Shown piece by piece: positions 13,349 through 21,519 of a stretch of 33,299 nucleotides of DNA. This DNA comes from a virus: the IMG/VR virus record IMGVR_UViG_3300037558_002251, positions 1 to 33,299 of that record; one strand, 5' to 3'. The position numbers and the translations under genes were made by a program. The number at the start of each line of letters is the position of its first letter. Position 1 is the first letter of the stretch. The notes under the pieces were generated by a model, which had not been told where the DNA came from, ran no database searches, and was given only the letters and a program-made list of their open reading frames with translations.

Positions 13349-15697
13349 TCACACCTCTATATCCAACACACTTACCACCGCTCCAGTATATTTCTTTGCC
13401 CCCCAACATGCCAAACACAATGCATCGACTACATCACTTCCCTCTGCCTTCTTTATCATAACTGTCCCATCACTCCTATAACTCGTTGTATACTTGTCAA
13501 ACTGCCTCACCATCTTTTCATCATCTAATAAAATCACCTTCCTATCCTCTAACAACTTCTTCATATTGTAATAAAGCTCATATCTCATTTTACTCGAAAA
13601 TGTTATCCCCTGCACATTATCCAACTTCTCATTTAACAATTGTTTTGCACCAATACCTAACCCAGTCTGGTCTACTATTATCTGCTCTGGCTGCCATTGC
13701 GCATTCAAATTCTTTATCCATCCAACTGTCTCTGTTATTGCAAACTTACTCCTATACCAATAATTATGCACCTCCAGCGGCATATTCTCGTCATACTTAT
13801 GTTTTCCAACCACACACACTACAGTCTCACTTGTCCCTGAAGCCGCTATATCCACTCCAAAGTAATATTCATACTCATCCAATGGCTCTTTCTTTCTACT
13901 CAACTTCGCAAGCTCTTTCACTCTCTCCAAATCAAACCACATCTCACTATAATCAATAAATTCTGCGAATATCTCCCGTCTGAAATCCACTTCTGTATGC
14001 GTCATCTTATACTCCTCAATAAATCCATCTGGCACAAAAGGACTCTCTATCGTCGGCACTCTATACTTACTCCATTCCTTACTCTCCCATGCTTTATAGA
14101 AAAACCCCTCCTTCCCCTTCGGTGTACTCATCAAAATTAACTGCCCATCCTTCACAGCCAACGCTGGAAATATTGCCACATACACTTCATCCGGCACATA
14201 CGCTGCCTCATCCACTATAACCATGTCGGCAGTGTTTCCACTAACTACTACTTTTCCATTTCTTCTTACCACCACCCATGTCGTTGGCACTTTCACAGAA
14301 TAAATATAACCATTATACTCTTCTTCTTCTACATCCTTTATCTCAAACATTGCATCCACTCTATACTTTCCTTTTTCATCTATATTTTCATATATCTCGT
14401 AACCTTCATCATAACTGACAATATTAGCTCTTCTTCCCAACTTTGCCATCATTTCTTGTATATCATCCATGAGCTGTTTTGAATATGACCTATATCTCAT
14501 CCTCCCATTTCTGATACTACCATCGCCCATTCCAAACCAATCCAAGAAAATTTGCAGTTGCTTCTTAGTAGCATTTTTTATCTCAAAAGGAACAAATTTC
14601 GCTCTCGCCTTGCCAAACTGCTCTAAATACAATGCTAAATCTTTATTATAAAACTGAAACTGTCTGTTCTTCTCATTATAGCTATAATTCATACCAAGTC
14701 GGTCTAACAGACCTTTGATTTTTCTCCATTTTTCATAATTCGTCTTCTTACATTGTGATATCGTAATTCTATAATACCTACTTTCACGCCGCCACTTTCC
14801 CTTCTTTAATCCATTATACACACTTCCTTCAGCAAGCCATATTCCCATAAATCTTACCCAATCATCTCCATTAACTATCAATTCTCCAAACTTCTTTTCT
14901 TTTATCTCCTCTCCTAACCATCTTCTTGCCCCTTTCATCATCCACCCAGAAAAATGCTTACCTTTTTTCTTTATTTCAATTAAATCTCCAGCTCTAATTT
15001 CAATAAAATCATTACCAACATCATATCCCATCTCACGCAAAATTCTTTTTCCTGACTTCACCTTAACAAGTAATCTATGCTCCCAACTAACCAATAAATC
15101 TATTTGTCTGTTCTTTATTCTTATCATCTTACCTTTTGCTGGCAATTTTACAATTTTCTGTACATCTGTCCATGAAAAACTACCGTCCTTCGCAACTTGC
15201 ATCACCACACTGCACTCGTCTAAATCCCTAAACCTCTTCCAACCATCTAATGTTAAGATTTCCGTATCTTCCGAATAACAAAATCCCCTGATATATTCAC
15301 CCGTCTTACCAGCTGGCAAACACCTTATCACACTACCATTCTTAAACCTTATCTCATTAATCGTCAACTTCACTGTCTCGCTCATCAAAATCTCATTCAA
15401 ATAAATAGTCTCATAAATCTTATCAAATACAATCTTTGCCTGTCGCTCAGTTGGTCCAAGCACTAATATCTCTTGCCTTGGATGACAAAACGCTCTCCAT
15501 AATGCCTTCAACGACACAATTGTACTCTTACCCACTTGCCTTCCACTATTCAATATAATCCTTTTACTCTCATCTAATAAAATATCCCGCTGGTACTTTG
15601 CCAACTCAATACCACACAATAACCTCACAAACTTCTCTGGTTCTTTTCTAAACACTTCTAACACTCTTTCCTTTACACTTTTCTCTTCGCCGCTCAC
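13349..15697 (-). CDS. terL: Terminase large subunit with intein
   Basis: The GTG start at 15697 overlaps the upstream gene as GTGA. After removal of the 349-residue intein the host protein is 433 aa, the normal size for a terminase large subunit. The ATPase part has Walker A SGRQVGKS (51-58) and, after the intein, Walker B MVIVDEAA (492-499) with the MSTPKG coupling motif. The RNase H-like nuclease has YFGVDIA (D616), IIVDQTG (D676) and GSDVVDAL (D755/D758). It packages DNA into procapsids. Directly upstream is the DpdA-like gene, not a recognisable small terminase. Confidence 0.95.
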   Translation of the reverse strand: MSGEEKSVKERVLEVFRKEPEKFVRLLCGIELAKYQRDILLDESKRIILNSGRQVGKSTIVSLKALWRAFCHPRQEILVLGPTERQAKIVFDKIYETIYLNEILMSETVKLTINEIRFKNGSVIRCLPAGKTGEYIRGFCYSEDTEILTLDGWKRFRDLDECSVVMQVAKDGSFSWTDVQKIVKLPAKGKMIRIKNRQIDLLVSWEHRLLVKVKSGKRILREMGYDVGNDFIEIRAGDLIEIKKKGKHFSGWMMKGARRWLGEEIKEKKFGELIVNGDDWVRFMGIWLAEGSVYNGLKKGKWRRESRYYRITISQCKKTNYEKWRKIKGLLDRLGMNYSYNEKNRQFQFYNKDLALYLEQFGKARAKFVPFEIKNATKKQLQIFLDWFGMGDGSIRNGRMRYRSYSKQLMDDIQEMMAKLGRRANIVSYDEGYEIYENIDEKGKYRVDAMFEIKDVEEEEYNGYIYSVKVPTTWVVVRRNGKVVVSGNTADMVIVDEAAYVPDEVYVAIFPALAVKDGQLILMSTPKGKEGFFYKAWESKEWSKYRVPTIESPFVPDGFIEEYKMTHTEVDFRREIFAEFIDYSEMWFDLERVKELAKLSRKKEPLDEYEYYFGVDIAASGTSETVVCVVGKHKYDENMPLEVHNYWYRSKFAITETVGWIKNLNAQWQPEQIIVDQTGLGIGAKQLLNEKLDNVQGITFSSKMRYELYYNMKKLLEDRKVILLDDEKMVRQFDKYTTSYRSDGTVMIKKAEGSDVVDALCLACWGAKKYTGAVVSVLDIEV
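14234..15280 (-). mobile_element. Intein with LAGLIDADG endonuclease in terminase
   Basis: The element covers terminase residues 140-488. It starts at Cys140 with CYSEDTEILTLDGWKRF, a classic block A, and has block B VSWEHRLLVKV. The endonuclease carries the motifs IWLAEGSVY (about 287) and WFGMGDGSIR (about 387), the first with Glu in place of the catalytic Asp. It ends VVVSGN before Thr489. The residue before the terminal Asn is Gly instead of the common His. It sits between the ATPase Walker motifs, in a conserved G-F/T-A-D segment. Confidence 0.93.
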
Positions 15698-16869
15698 TTC
15701 TCCTCACCTAATGCATTCAATAACTCATCCCATTTACTTACTCCTTTTTCAATCACTTTTACATTACCATATCGCTCTGGATACTTTAACTTCAGATACT
15801 TCTCAATTAAGTTTGCTATTCCATCTTCCAACTGCGTGACATGTTTATCTAATATTCCTCCTTCCAAATCCTCAAACACTCTTGCTCTTATATATCTTTC
15901 TAATCTTTGCTCTATCACATACTTAATTGTGTCTTCTAAAACATTGTCTGTGACTATACTCTCCATCTTTTTCTTTATTAACTTACACTCTGTCGCTTCT
16001 TCATCGTAATCCGAACAATTCACTCCAACCGGACATATTTTGCAACAAAAACTCCCTACTCTTTCTGTCATATCTCCCACCTCTTTCCTCTCGTAATACT
16101 CTTGTAATTTCTTCCACTCTCGCACCGTTATCTCATTCAAAAATTTACCCTTTCCTTTCTTCACTTCATTTTCATCTAACTCATACTCTCTCGCTAACGC
16201 CACCAATTTCGGTATGTTGTCTTTCCAATAAAAGCGCTCAATCTCACCATTCTTGAAATATGAAATATCGCCATATTTACTTCCTATCCATCCAGTACTA
16301 TCACAACTATACGCCATCGTTGAAATCTTTCTAAAATTTGCCGTATAACCAAACACATGCAACTTAACACCTTCGTTGTAGCTCCTTGCCTTTCTCAAAG
16401 TATTAACTATTCTCTGTTCCAACACACTTCTGTCTGCCCCACTCCCTGCAAATCCTCCTAAACACACATAATCATATGTCTCGCAATACTCTTTTAGTAT
16501 ATCATAAGACTCTCCATAATGCCACACCGGCAATGGCGATAAGCCATATTCGTTCTCTAAAATTTTCATATTTTTCTTACTTTCATCCACATCTAACACA
16601 TCAACATTCGCATAAGCAAAAATATAATCTTCGTTCTCTTTAATCCACTCTCCATACTCTCTTATATAACTTTCTGGCACACTATCAACTTTATGTTTTG
16701 TTCTAAAAGTAAACCCACCACTATCTACAAACACTCTCATTCCTTCAAAATCTGCCATGTTAAAATTCTTCTGTTGATTAATATAATAAAACGATACTAA
16801 TACTGAATATGGCTTGACACTCTTCATTAATTTTACAAATGCCTCCGCCCCAGCCAAAAATATTATCAT
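15694..16869 (-). CDS. dpdA: DpdA/TGT-like DNA transglycosylase with extra C-terminal domain
   Basis: The ATG at 16869 overlaps queC as ATGA behind GGAGGTGAGTG. Residues 1-about 230 look like the tRNA-guanine transglycosylase barrel: VFVDSGGFTF with catalytic-type Asp49, AYANVDVLDVDE, LPVWHYGES, CLGGFAG, HVFGYTA (171-177) and SCDSTGW (188-194). Viral DpdA proteins exchange guanine in DNA for a 7-deazaguanine base; the neighbouring preQ0 genes support this. An extra part (about 270-391) has SFCCKICPVGVNC and C295, a candidate metal site, followed by long helices. This tail could contribute small-terminase functions because it directly precedes terL; that is inference. Confidence 0.75.
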   Translation of the reverse strand: MIIFLAGAEAFVKLMKSVKPYSVLVSFYYINQQKNFNMADFEGMRVFVDSGGFTFRTKHKVDSVPESYIREYGEWIKENEDYIFAYANVDVLDVDESKKNMKILENEYGLSPLPVWHYGESYDILKEYCETYDYVCLGGFAGSGADRSVLEQRIVNTLRKARSYNEGVKLHVFGYTANFRKISTMAYSCDSTGWIGSKYGDISYFKNGEIERFYWKDNIPKLVALAREYELDENEVKKGKGKFLNEITVREWKKLQEYYERKEVGDMTERVGSFCCKICPVGVNCSDYDEEATECKLIKKKMESIVTDNVLEDTIKYVIEQRLERYIRARVFEDLEGGILDKHVTQLEDGIANLIEKYLKLKYPERYGNVKVIEKGVSKWDELLNALGEEK

Positions 16870-17660
16870 TCACTCACCTCCAACGCTCTCAATGTCTCCA
16901 TTATCCTCTTTTCTGAATAATGACTAAAATCTTTCTTTCTCTTTGCTTCTTCATATCTCTTTATTAAATCTCTTGCTACCTCACTCTCTCTGGGATTTAC
17001 TTTCCAGTACTTTCTCCAATTTAACCCAGCATTTACATACGCCACCCATCTCTTAAAACATGTACTACACTCTCCACATGCCCAGTTCCTCTCGTCATAA
17101 CAAGTTACTGTTTTATCCAAGACCTTCTGTGCCTTTTCTCTTCCCAATAAATCTACAAACCATTTTGCAATTTCACTCTTACTCATCTCTTTAAAAGGTG
17201 TTTCTACAATAATATCTCTATCCATCACATAACTCAATACTCCCGACGCCAATTCAAAAAATGTATGATTCTTGTCCGTCATATACCTATGCATCTCTCC
17301 ATCCAAAGCACATATCCATACTCTATCAGCAAATACACTCCCCACATATGCCATTAATAGATTCCTGCCTGGTATCACTTGTTTTTCTGGTGTTGGTAAA
17401 TTCTTTAACTCTTCTCTCAGCAAATTGAACTTAAACTCCAAATAATTCATTTCTCCAATTTCACTTCTAATCATATCTATTGCATTCTTTTCTTTCCACT
17501 CATATGGCTGTCCAATATCAACATGTATCATCACTATATCGTCGTTCTTATAGCCACTGTCTAACGCATAATAATATGCTATCGTTGTATCCATTCCTCC
17601 GCTCCACATTATTGCCAATTTATATCTTTTATACTTTACCACACTATCCCAAATGCTCAT
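16866..17660 (-). CDS. queC: QueC-like 7-cyano-7-deazaguanine (preQ0) synthase
   Basis: The ATG at 17660 follows GGAGATGAGCGGAA (264 aa). The N-terminal PP-loop has SGGMDT (20-25), and PGRN (97-100) is also typical. Zinc ligands are C187, C195, C198 and C201 in CYDERNWACGECSTCF. QueC converts 7-carboxy-7-deazaguanine to preQ0 using ATP and ammonia. A C-terminal basic helical tail is present. A glutamine-amidotransferase fusion, as in some Gat-QueC phage proteins, is absent. It lies between the HAD gene and dpdA and should supply the base that DpdA inserts. Confidence 0.88.
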   Translation of the reverse strand: MSIWDSVVKYKRYKLAIMWSGGMDTTIAYYYALDSGYKNDDIVMIHVDIGQPYEWKEKNAIDMIRSEIGEMNYLEFKFNLLREELKNLPTPEKQVIPGRNLLMAYVGSVFADRVWICALDGEMHRYMTDKNHTFFELASGVLSYVMDRDIIVETPFKEMSKSEIAKWFVDLLGREKAQKVLDKTVTCYDERNWACGECSTCFKRWVAYVNAGLNWRKYWKVNPRESEVARDLIKRYEEAKRKKDFSHYSEKRIMETLRALEVSE

Positions 17661-17961
17661 TTCCGCTCATCTCCTCTATCGCCATTAACTTTCTTTTTTC
17701 ATCAACATAATAATCGAATCTCAACTTCTCCAATACCAAAAAATCGTACTTCACTCCATGTTCTTTCAACCATGCTTCAGTCCAATATCTATCTTCTTCT
17801 CTTCTCGCTGTATATATCACTATTATATGCCCCTGGTCAAATAGCTTATTCACTTTTTCTATGTTTTCAATTATTGGCTCTCTTTCCAAAAAATCTTTCA
17901 CATCCCATCCTCCTTCTTCGCACAAAACCCCATCCAAATCAACCGCAATCACTTTCTTCAT
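17644..17961 (-). CDS. HAD-superfamily phosphatase-like protein
   Basis: The ATG at 17961 follows GGGGAGGATAAC (105 aa). Motif I is DLDGVL (D8/D10), motif II is the VIYTARR segment, and the C-terminus has LRFDYYVDEKRK, which replaces the usual DD motif. The length and the TARR motif fit small phage HAD hydrolases or nucleotidases. It sits between the phosphoribosyltransferase and queC inside the deazaguanine cassette and may dephosphorylate a pathway nucleotide. The substrate is unknown. Confidence 0.75.
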   Translation of the reverse strand: MKKVIAVDLDGVLCEEGGWDVKDFLEREPIIENIEKVNKLFDQGHIIVIYTARREEDRYWTEAWLKEHGVKYDFLVLEKLRFDYYVDEKRKLMAIEEMSGNEHLG

Positions 17962-18407
17962 GTTATCCTCCCCCTACTATACCCTTTTCTCTCACCTAAA
18001 ACGAAATCTATCAAATCCCAAGGAAATAGCACCCACACATCTTCACTCTCTCTCATCACAAAATAATCTTCTTTTACATTAACCTCTCTTCTACTCTCAT
18101 CACTCAAGAAAACAAACACTTTATAATTATAACCTCTCAGTTTACTTGTTACCAATTTCATTGTCTTTCCCGTCGCTATCACATCGTCTACTACCAAGAT
18201 TTTTTCTTCTCTCTTCGGCTGTGGCAAAAACTCACACTCATTATTTGATATATGACAATATGAAAACCTCTTATCGTATTTAGTCGCCAACATAGACCCC
18301 AATATCGCTCCAGCCCTCCCAACTCCTACTATTCTATCAAACTCTTCTACTTTTACCTCTCTCAACATCTCAAATATCTTGTTATAATCTAAATATTCAA
18401 CTCTCAT
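17958..18407 (-). CDS. Purine phosphoribosyltransferase-like protein
   Basis: The ATG at 18407 follows GGTGAGTGATTG (149 aa). The PRPP-binding motif LVVDDVIATGKT (71-82) is clear, and FDRIVGVGRAGAILGSMLA gives the pyrophosphate loop. This is a type I phosphoribosyltransferase fold. Substrate is not determined by the sequence; hypoxanthine/guanine types are the closest pattern. Location inside the preQ0 operon suggests that it could join a 7-deazaguanine base to PRPP or recycle displaced guanine. That is inference. Confidence 0.8.
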   Translation of the reverse strand: MRVEYLDYNKIFEMLREVKVEEFDRIVGVGRAGAILGSMLATKYDKRFSYCHISNNECEFLPQPKREEKILVVDDVIATGKTMKLVTSKLRGYNYKVFVFLSDESRREVNVKEDYFVMRESEDVWVLFPWDLIDFVLGERKGYSRGRIT

Positions 18408-18922
18408 CAATCACTCACCTTCAATAATGCCAAAACCTCCTCTTTTGGAATATATCCTCTTATCGCACTCGTCACAATCACTCCTTTATTTCTTACGCCC
18501 CTCATTTTCATACATAAATGCTCTGCTTCTACTATTACCATCACCCCTTGTACACTTGGTACTTTCTCAAATAAATAATCCGCTATCTCATGTGTTAATT
18601 TCTCCTGTAATTGTGGCCTACTCGCAAATTTCTTCACTATCCTCACTAATTTACTCAATCCAAGCACATAACCATCCGGCAAGTACGCTATATGCACTTT
18701 CCCATAAAACGGTAGTAGATGATGACTACAAAAACTAAAGAACTCGATGTCCTTCTCAATCACTAAATCATTATACCCATCATATTCAAAAATTCCTCTA
18801 TCCAGTTCCCACTCTCTCCACTTCTTGAACTCATCCATCATTCTCTTAATTCTCTTTGGCGTATTTTTCTTACTCTCGTCGTCAAATAAGTCCTTGTCAA
18901 AATAAATCCCTATAGTTTCCAC
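18407..18922 (-). CDS. folE: GTP cyclohydrolase I (FolE)
   Basis: The GTG at 18922 follows GGAGGTGAATAT (171 aa). Zinc and active-site motifs are complete: FCSHHLLPFYG (C65, H67, H68), FASRPQLQE (99-107) and EAEHLCMKMRG (132-142, with C137). It makes 7,8-dihydroneopterin triphosphate from GTP, the first step to preQ0. Most euryarchaea use a different type (MptA), so a FolE-I in an archaeal virus gives the pathway independence from the host. Confidence 0.93.
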   Translation of the reverse strand: METIGIYFDKDLFDDESKKNTPKRIKRMMDEFKKWREWELDRGIFEYDGYNDLVIEKDIEFFSFCSHHLLPFYGKVHIAYLPDGYVLGLSKLVRIVKKFASRPQLQEKLTHEIADYLFEKVPSVQGVMVIVEAEHLCMKMRGVRNKGVIVTSAIRGYIPKEEVLALLKVSD

Positions 18923-19281
18923 ATATTCACCTCCGCACTTGCCTTTCTACTCTCCCAACACTTCACATTCACACTTTTCACATTCTTAAATCTTTCAATT
19001 ATCTCCCTCGCAATTGCCTCAGACAAAACCTCTACTGTTGGCATTTCAAAGAAATCGTTCAAATTCTTGTGGTCATACTTCATCACTATCTCATCCAATC
19101 TATGAAAATCAACTATCATTCCATTCTCGTTCAACTCTCCACACAACTGCACTTCTATCTTCACATTGTGTCCATGTAAATTTCTACACCTACTCTCATA
19201 CGGCAAATTTAACTGGTGCGCTACAGCTATCTCATATTCTTTTGATATTGTTCTCACTACACTAATATTCTCTCCTCCCAT
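18910..19281 (-). CDS. queD: 6-carboxytetrahydropterin synthase (QueD)
   Basis: The start at 19281 follows GGGGTGATGGTA; GTG or ATG alternatives within 30 bases exist. Zinc ligands are H22 with H36 and H38 in CRNLHGHN, and the catalytic Cys is C32. VDFHRLD, DHKNLND (70-76), PTVEVLSE and a WES near the end (E110) match the family. It converts the FolE product to 6-carboxy-tetrahydropterin. It overlaps folE by 13 bases. Confidence 0.92.
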   Translation of the reverse strand: MGGENISVVRTISKEYEIAVAHQLNLPYESRCRNLHGHNVKIEVQLCGELNENGMIVDFHRLDEIVMKYDHKNLNDFFEMPTVEVLSEAIAREIIERFKNVKSVNVKCWESRKASAEVNMWKL

Positions 19282-19286
19282 TACCA

Positions 19287-19589
19287 TCACCCCACATATC
19301 TCAAATCCTCTTTCTTATCCTCTCTCGCACACATACTTATTGCCATTTTTCTTAAATTAATAAAATCCTCCCAACTTTTCAGTCCCCATTTTATCAAAAC
19401 CAAACCAAGAAATACAGCGTCTTCAATCTCTAACTCAATTCTTCTGTTTCCTACACTAAACTCAACCTTCTCTGATTCCATTATATCTTTATCTATATCC
19501 ACTCCAATCTCTTTCTTCATCACTACCATTAAATCACTCTTAGCCTTCTTATTTTTCTTATAGTAAATTATGTCGCCTTTCTCTTCCAT
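19287..19589 (-). CDS. Protein of 100 aa, unknown, in the deazaguanine operon
   Basis: The ATG at 19589 follows GGGGTGATTGA. A basic start (MEEKGDIIYYKKNKKAKSD) is followed by a strand-rich middle (KVEFSVGNRRIELEIEDAVF) and a C-terminal helix. It looks like a small DNA-binding fold, but I recognise no family. Placed between the homing endonuclease and queD. Confidence 0.65.
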   Translation of the reverse strand: MEEKGDIIYYKKNKKAKSDLMVVMKKEIGVDIDKDIMESEKVEFSVGNRRIELEIEDAVFLGLVLIKWGLKSWEDFINLRKMAISMCAREDKKEDLRYVG

Positions 19590-20288
19590 TCAATCACCCC
19601 ACTTCTTTACCCATTCCTCGTCATACAACGCTCTCCATTTATAGTCAAAACAACCCACTTTATATGGTTCTGTCATTTTCAAAAATTCATACACCTGCCT
19701 CTGTCTGTTCAAATGCATCACTAAACCACTCGAGGTACTATGATATATTCTAAAATCGAAATCAAATTCTTCTTCTAACCTCTTTTTTAGAAAACTAATA
19801 TCTTCTCTGATAAAACCGTTCGTAGACATTCCAATAGTATAATAATTACTAAATTGGTTTAGATACCCATCACCCATGTACCAATTAGCTAAACTCATTG
19901 GTGTTAATCTTACATCTCTTGGAACTATCTTCTTACCATTAGAATACCATCTCTTATACTCCATACTCAATATTTTTTTATTCCCCACTGTCCATCTCAC
20001 AGACGGTCTAAATTTTGCAATTTTATTCTTTATTTTATTTTTTTGAGAAGCACTCTTATTTATATGTCCATGCCCAAGAAATCCTAACTTTTTCTTAATA
20101 TAATTCAACCACTCTATAGACTTTTCCGTCAAACCTATACCAAAAACATAAGTCGTTGAATTTAAATACAAATACCCATCACTCAACATCACTCCATCAA
20201 ATACCTCCCACGCCTCATCACTCACATTCAAACTTCCACCATTTCCATTCCACTCAAACCTCTTATCCAATAAAGTACATTGCATCAT
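19590..20288 (-). CDS. Free-standing LAGLIDADG homing endonuclease
   Basis: The ATG at 20288 overlaps queE as ATGA, behind GGAGGGGTGT (232 aa). Two dodecapeptide motifs are seen: VFDGVMLSDGYLY (near 29-41) and SLANWYMGDGYLN (near 131-143), each with the acidic catalytic position. The domain order resembles the LAGLIDADG_2 type (PF03161). No splice blocks flank it and it has its own start and stop, so it is not an intein. It is most probably a mobile gene that cuts and converts this site in related genomes. Confidence 0.85.
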   Translation of the reverse strand: MMQCTLLDKRFEWNGNGGSLNVSDEAWEVFDGVMLSDGYLYLNSTTYVFGIGLTEKSIEWLNYIKKKLGFLGHGHINKSASQKNKIKNKIAKFRPSVRWTVGNKKILSMEYKRWYSNGKKIVPRDVRLTPMSLANWYMGDGYLNQFSNYYTIGMSTNGFIREDISFLKKRLEEEFDFDFRIYHSTSSGLVMHLNRQRQVYEFLKMTEPYKVGCFDYKWRALYDEEWVKKWGD

Positions 20289-20929
20289 ACACCCCTCCTA
20301 TTACCAAATAACCTTATATGCAACCTATCACTATAATTAAATCCATTCTCAATTGCACTCTCCCAGCACTTCACTGCCCATTTATTCACTTCATTTGCAC
20401 TTGCTCCGTATGGCATTAACCATACTTTCTCTCTCGGTAATTTATATTTTTCTATTATCTCATTTACTTCTTTCACACTCCATGTCCATTTCTGTTCACC
20501 AATCACAAACTTGTAATCCACCACCTCCTTCTTGTCTGTCCAAAAACTCCAATCCACATCCGCGCCTTTCTTTGGACTAACCACAAACCTCACACCCCAT
20601 TTACATCGCAATGGTAAAACTGTTCCATTCGTCTCCACTACACACTTATCACCTAACATAAACAATAATTCTCTCAACCCATTCCAATACTGCATTAAAG
20701 GCTCTCCGCCAGTAATCACAACTAAATTCTCATCCTTTACCTCTTCGTATATACTATTCACATCTACTCTGTAATAATTACCATCCCATGTAAATGAACT
20801 ATCACATCCCTTGCATCTCAAATTACAACCATACAACCTCACCATCTTACACTTCCTTCCCATATACCTTCCCTCGCCAGCAATTGCATCATATACTTCA
20901 ACTACTTTCAACATCTTCCCTACAATCAT
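20285..20929 (-). CDS. queE: 7-carboxy-7-deazaguanine synthase (QueE), radical SAM
   Basis: The ATG at 20929 follows GAGGTGTTAGAGT (214 aa). The 4Fe-4S motif CNLRCKGC (C35, C39, C42) has the canonical CxxxCxxC spacing, and the SAM-binding VITGGEPLMQ is at 71-80. VYDAIAGEGRYMG is the usual substrate-binding start. It converts 6-carboxy-tetrahydropterin to 7-carboxy-7-deazaguanine, the substrate of QueC. It overlaps the XPF-like gene by 32 bases. Confidence 0.92.
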   Translation of the reverse strand: MIVGKMLKVVEVYDAIAGEGRYMGRKCKMVRLYGCNLRCKGCDSSFTWDGNYYRVDVNSIYEEVKDENLVVITGGEPLMQYWNGLRELLFMLGDKCVVETNGTVLPLRCKWGVRFVVSPKKGADVDWSFWTDKKEVVDYKFVIGEQKWTWSVKEVNEIIEKYKLPREKVWLMPYGASANEVNKWAVKCWESAIENGFNYSDRLHIRLFGNRRGV

Positions 20930-21515
20930 ACTCTAACACCTCTCTCATCTTTTTATCATCATACTCAGTAAAAATTCTACTCAAATTTCCATACCGCTCA
21001 AACAATTTCTTCGCTGTCTTAAATCCAATCCCATCAAATGCCATCAACACATCATAACACACTTCCTTTGTTGTCCTATTCTTCTTCTTTGTTATTGCTG
21101 GCTTTTCCCATTCTTTCTCTTCCCCCACTCTCTCATTTAGTCGTTTAATAAACATCTCTGCCTCGTTGTCATTCAATGCATAATAAACATGTATCCCCAT
21201 CCTCATAATTGCAATCTTAATACCTACCCACTGTGGCATCGTCAACCTTCTATACTTACTCTTAAATTGCCTATACAAATTACCATGCACCAACACAATT
21301 GGCACATAACCTTGCTCTTTAAACTCTTTCAACCTCTCTAACTGTTTCCAAAACCTACCACCCTCAAAAATACTATTTAATAAATCTTTTAGTGTCTTCC
21401 TCTCTATCACAAACCGTCCAAACTTACCAGTCACAATAAAATCAGCCTGTATATTCTTAACCACATCGCCTATCTCTCGCCACTTCTCCGGCTCTCTTGA
21501 ATCTACTATTATCAT
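20898..21515 (-). CDS. XPF/ERCC4-type nuclease
   Basis: The start at 21515 follows GGGGATGATAGT (205 aa); a longer frame to 21536 would overlap the Cas4-like gene. The nuclease domain has VDSRE (D5) and FVIERKTLKDLL (E38-R-K40, D44), the ERK-x3-D signature. A helix-hairpin-helix domain near the end (LMAFDGIGFKTAKKLFERYG) completes the archaeal Hef/XPF architecture without the helicase. It should cut branched or flap DNA in replication or repair. Confidence 0.9.
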   Translation of the reverse strand: MIIVDSREPEKWREIGDVVKNIQADFIVTGKFGRFVIERKTLKDLLNSIFEGGRFWKQLERLKEFKEQGYVPIVLVHGNLYRQFKSKYRRLTMPQWVGIKIAIMRMGIHVYYALNDNEAEMFIKRLNERVGEEKEWEKPAITKKKNRTTKEVCYDVLMAFDGIGFKTAKKLFERYGNLSRIFTEYDDKKMREVLEYDCREDVESS

Positions 21516-21519
21516 ACTA

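Noticed and set aside
19590-20288. LAGLIDADG protein as an intein in queE
   Set aside because: It has its own start and stop, no block A or terminal Asn motif, and queE is complete without it.
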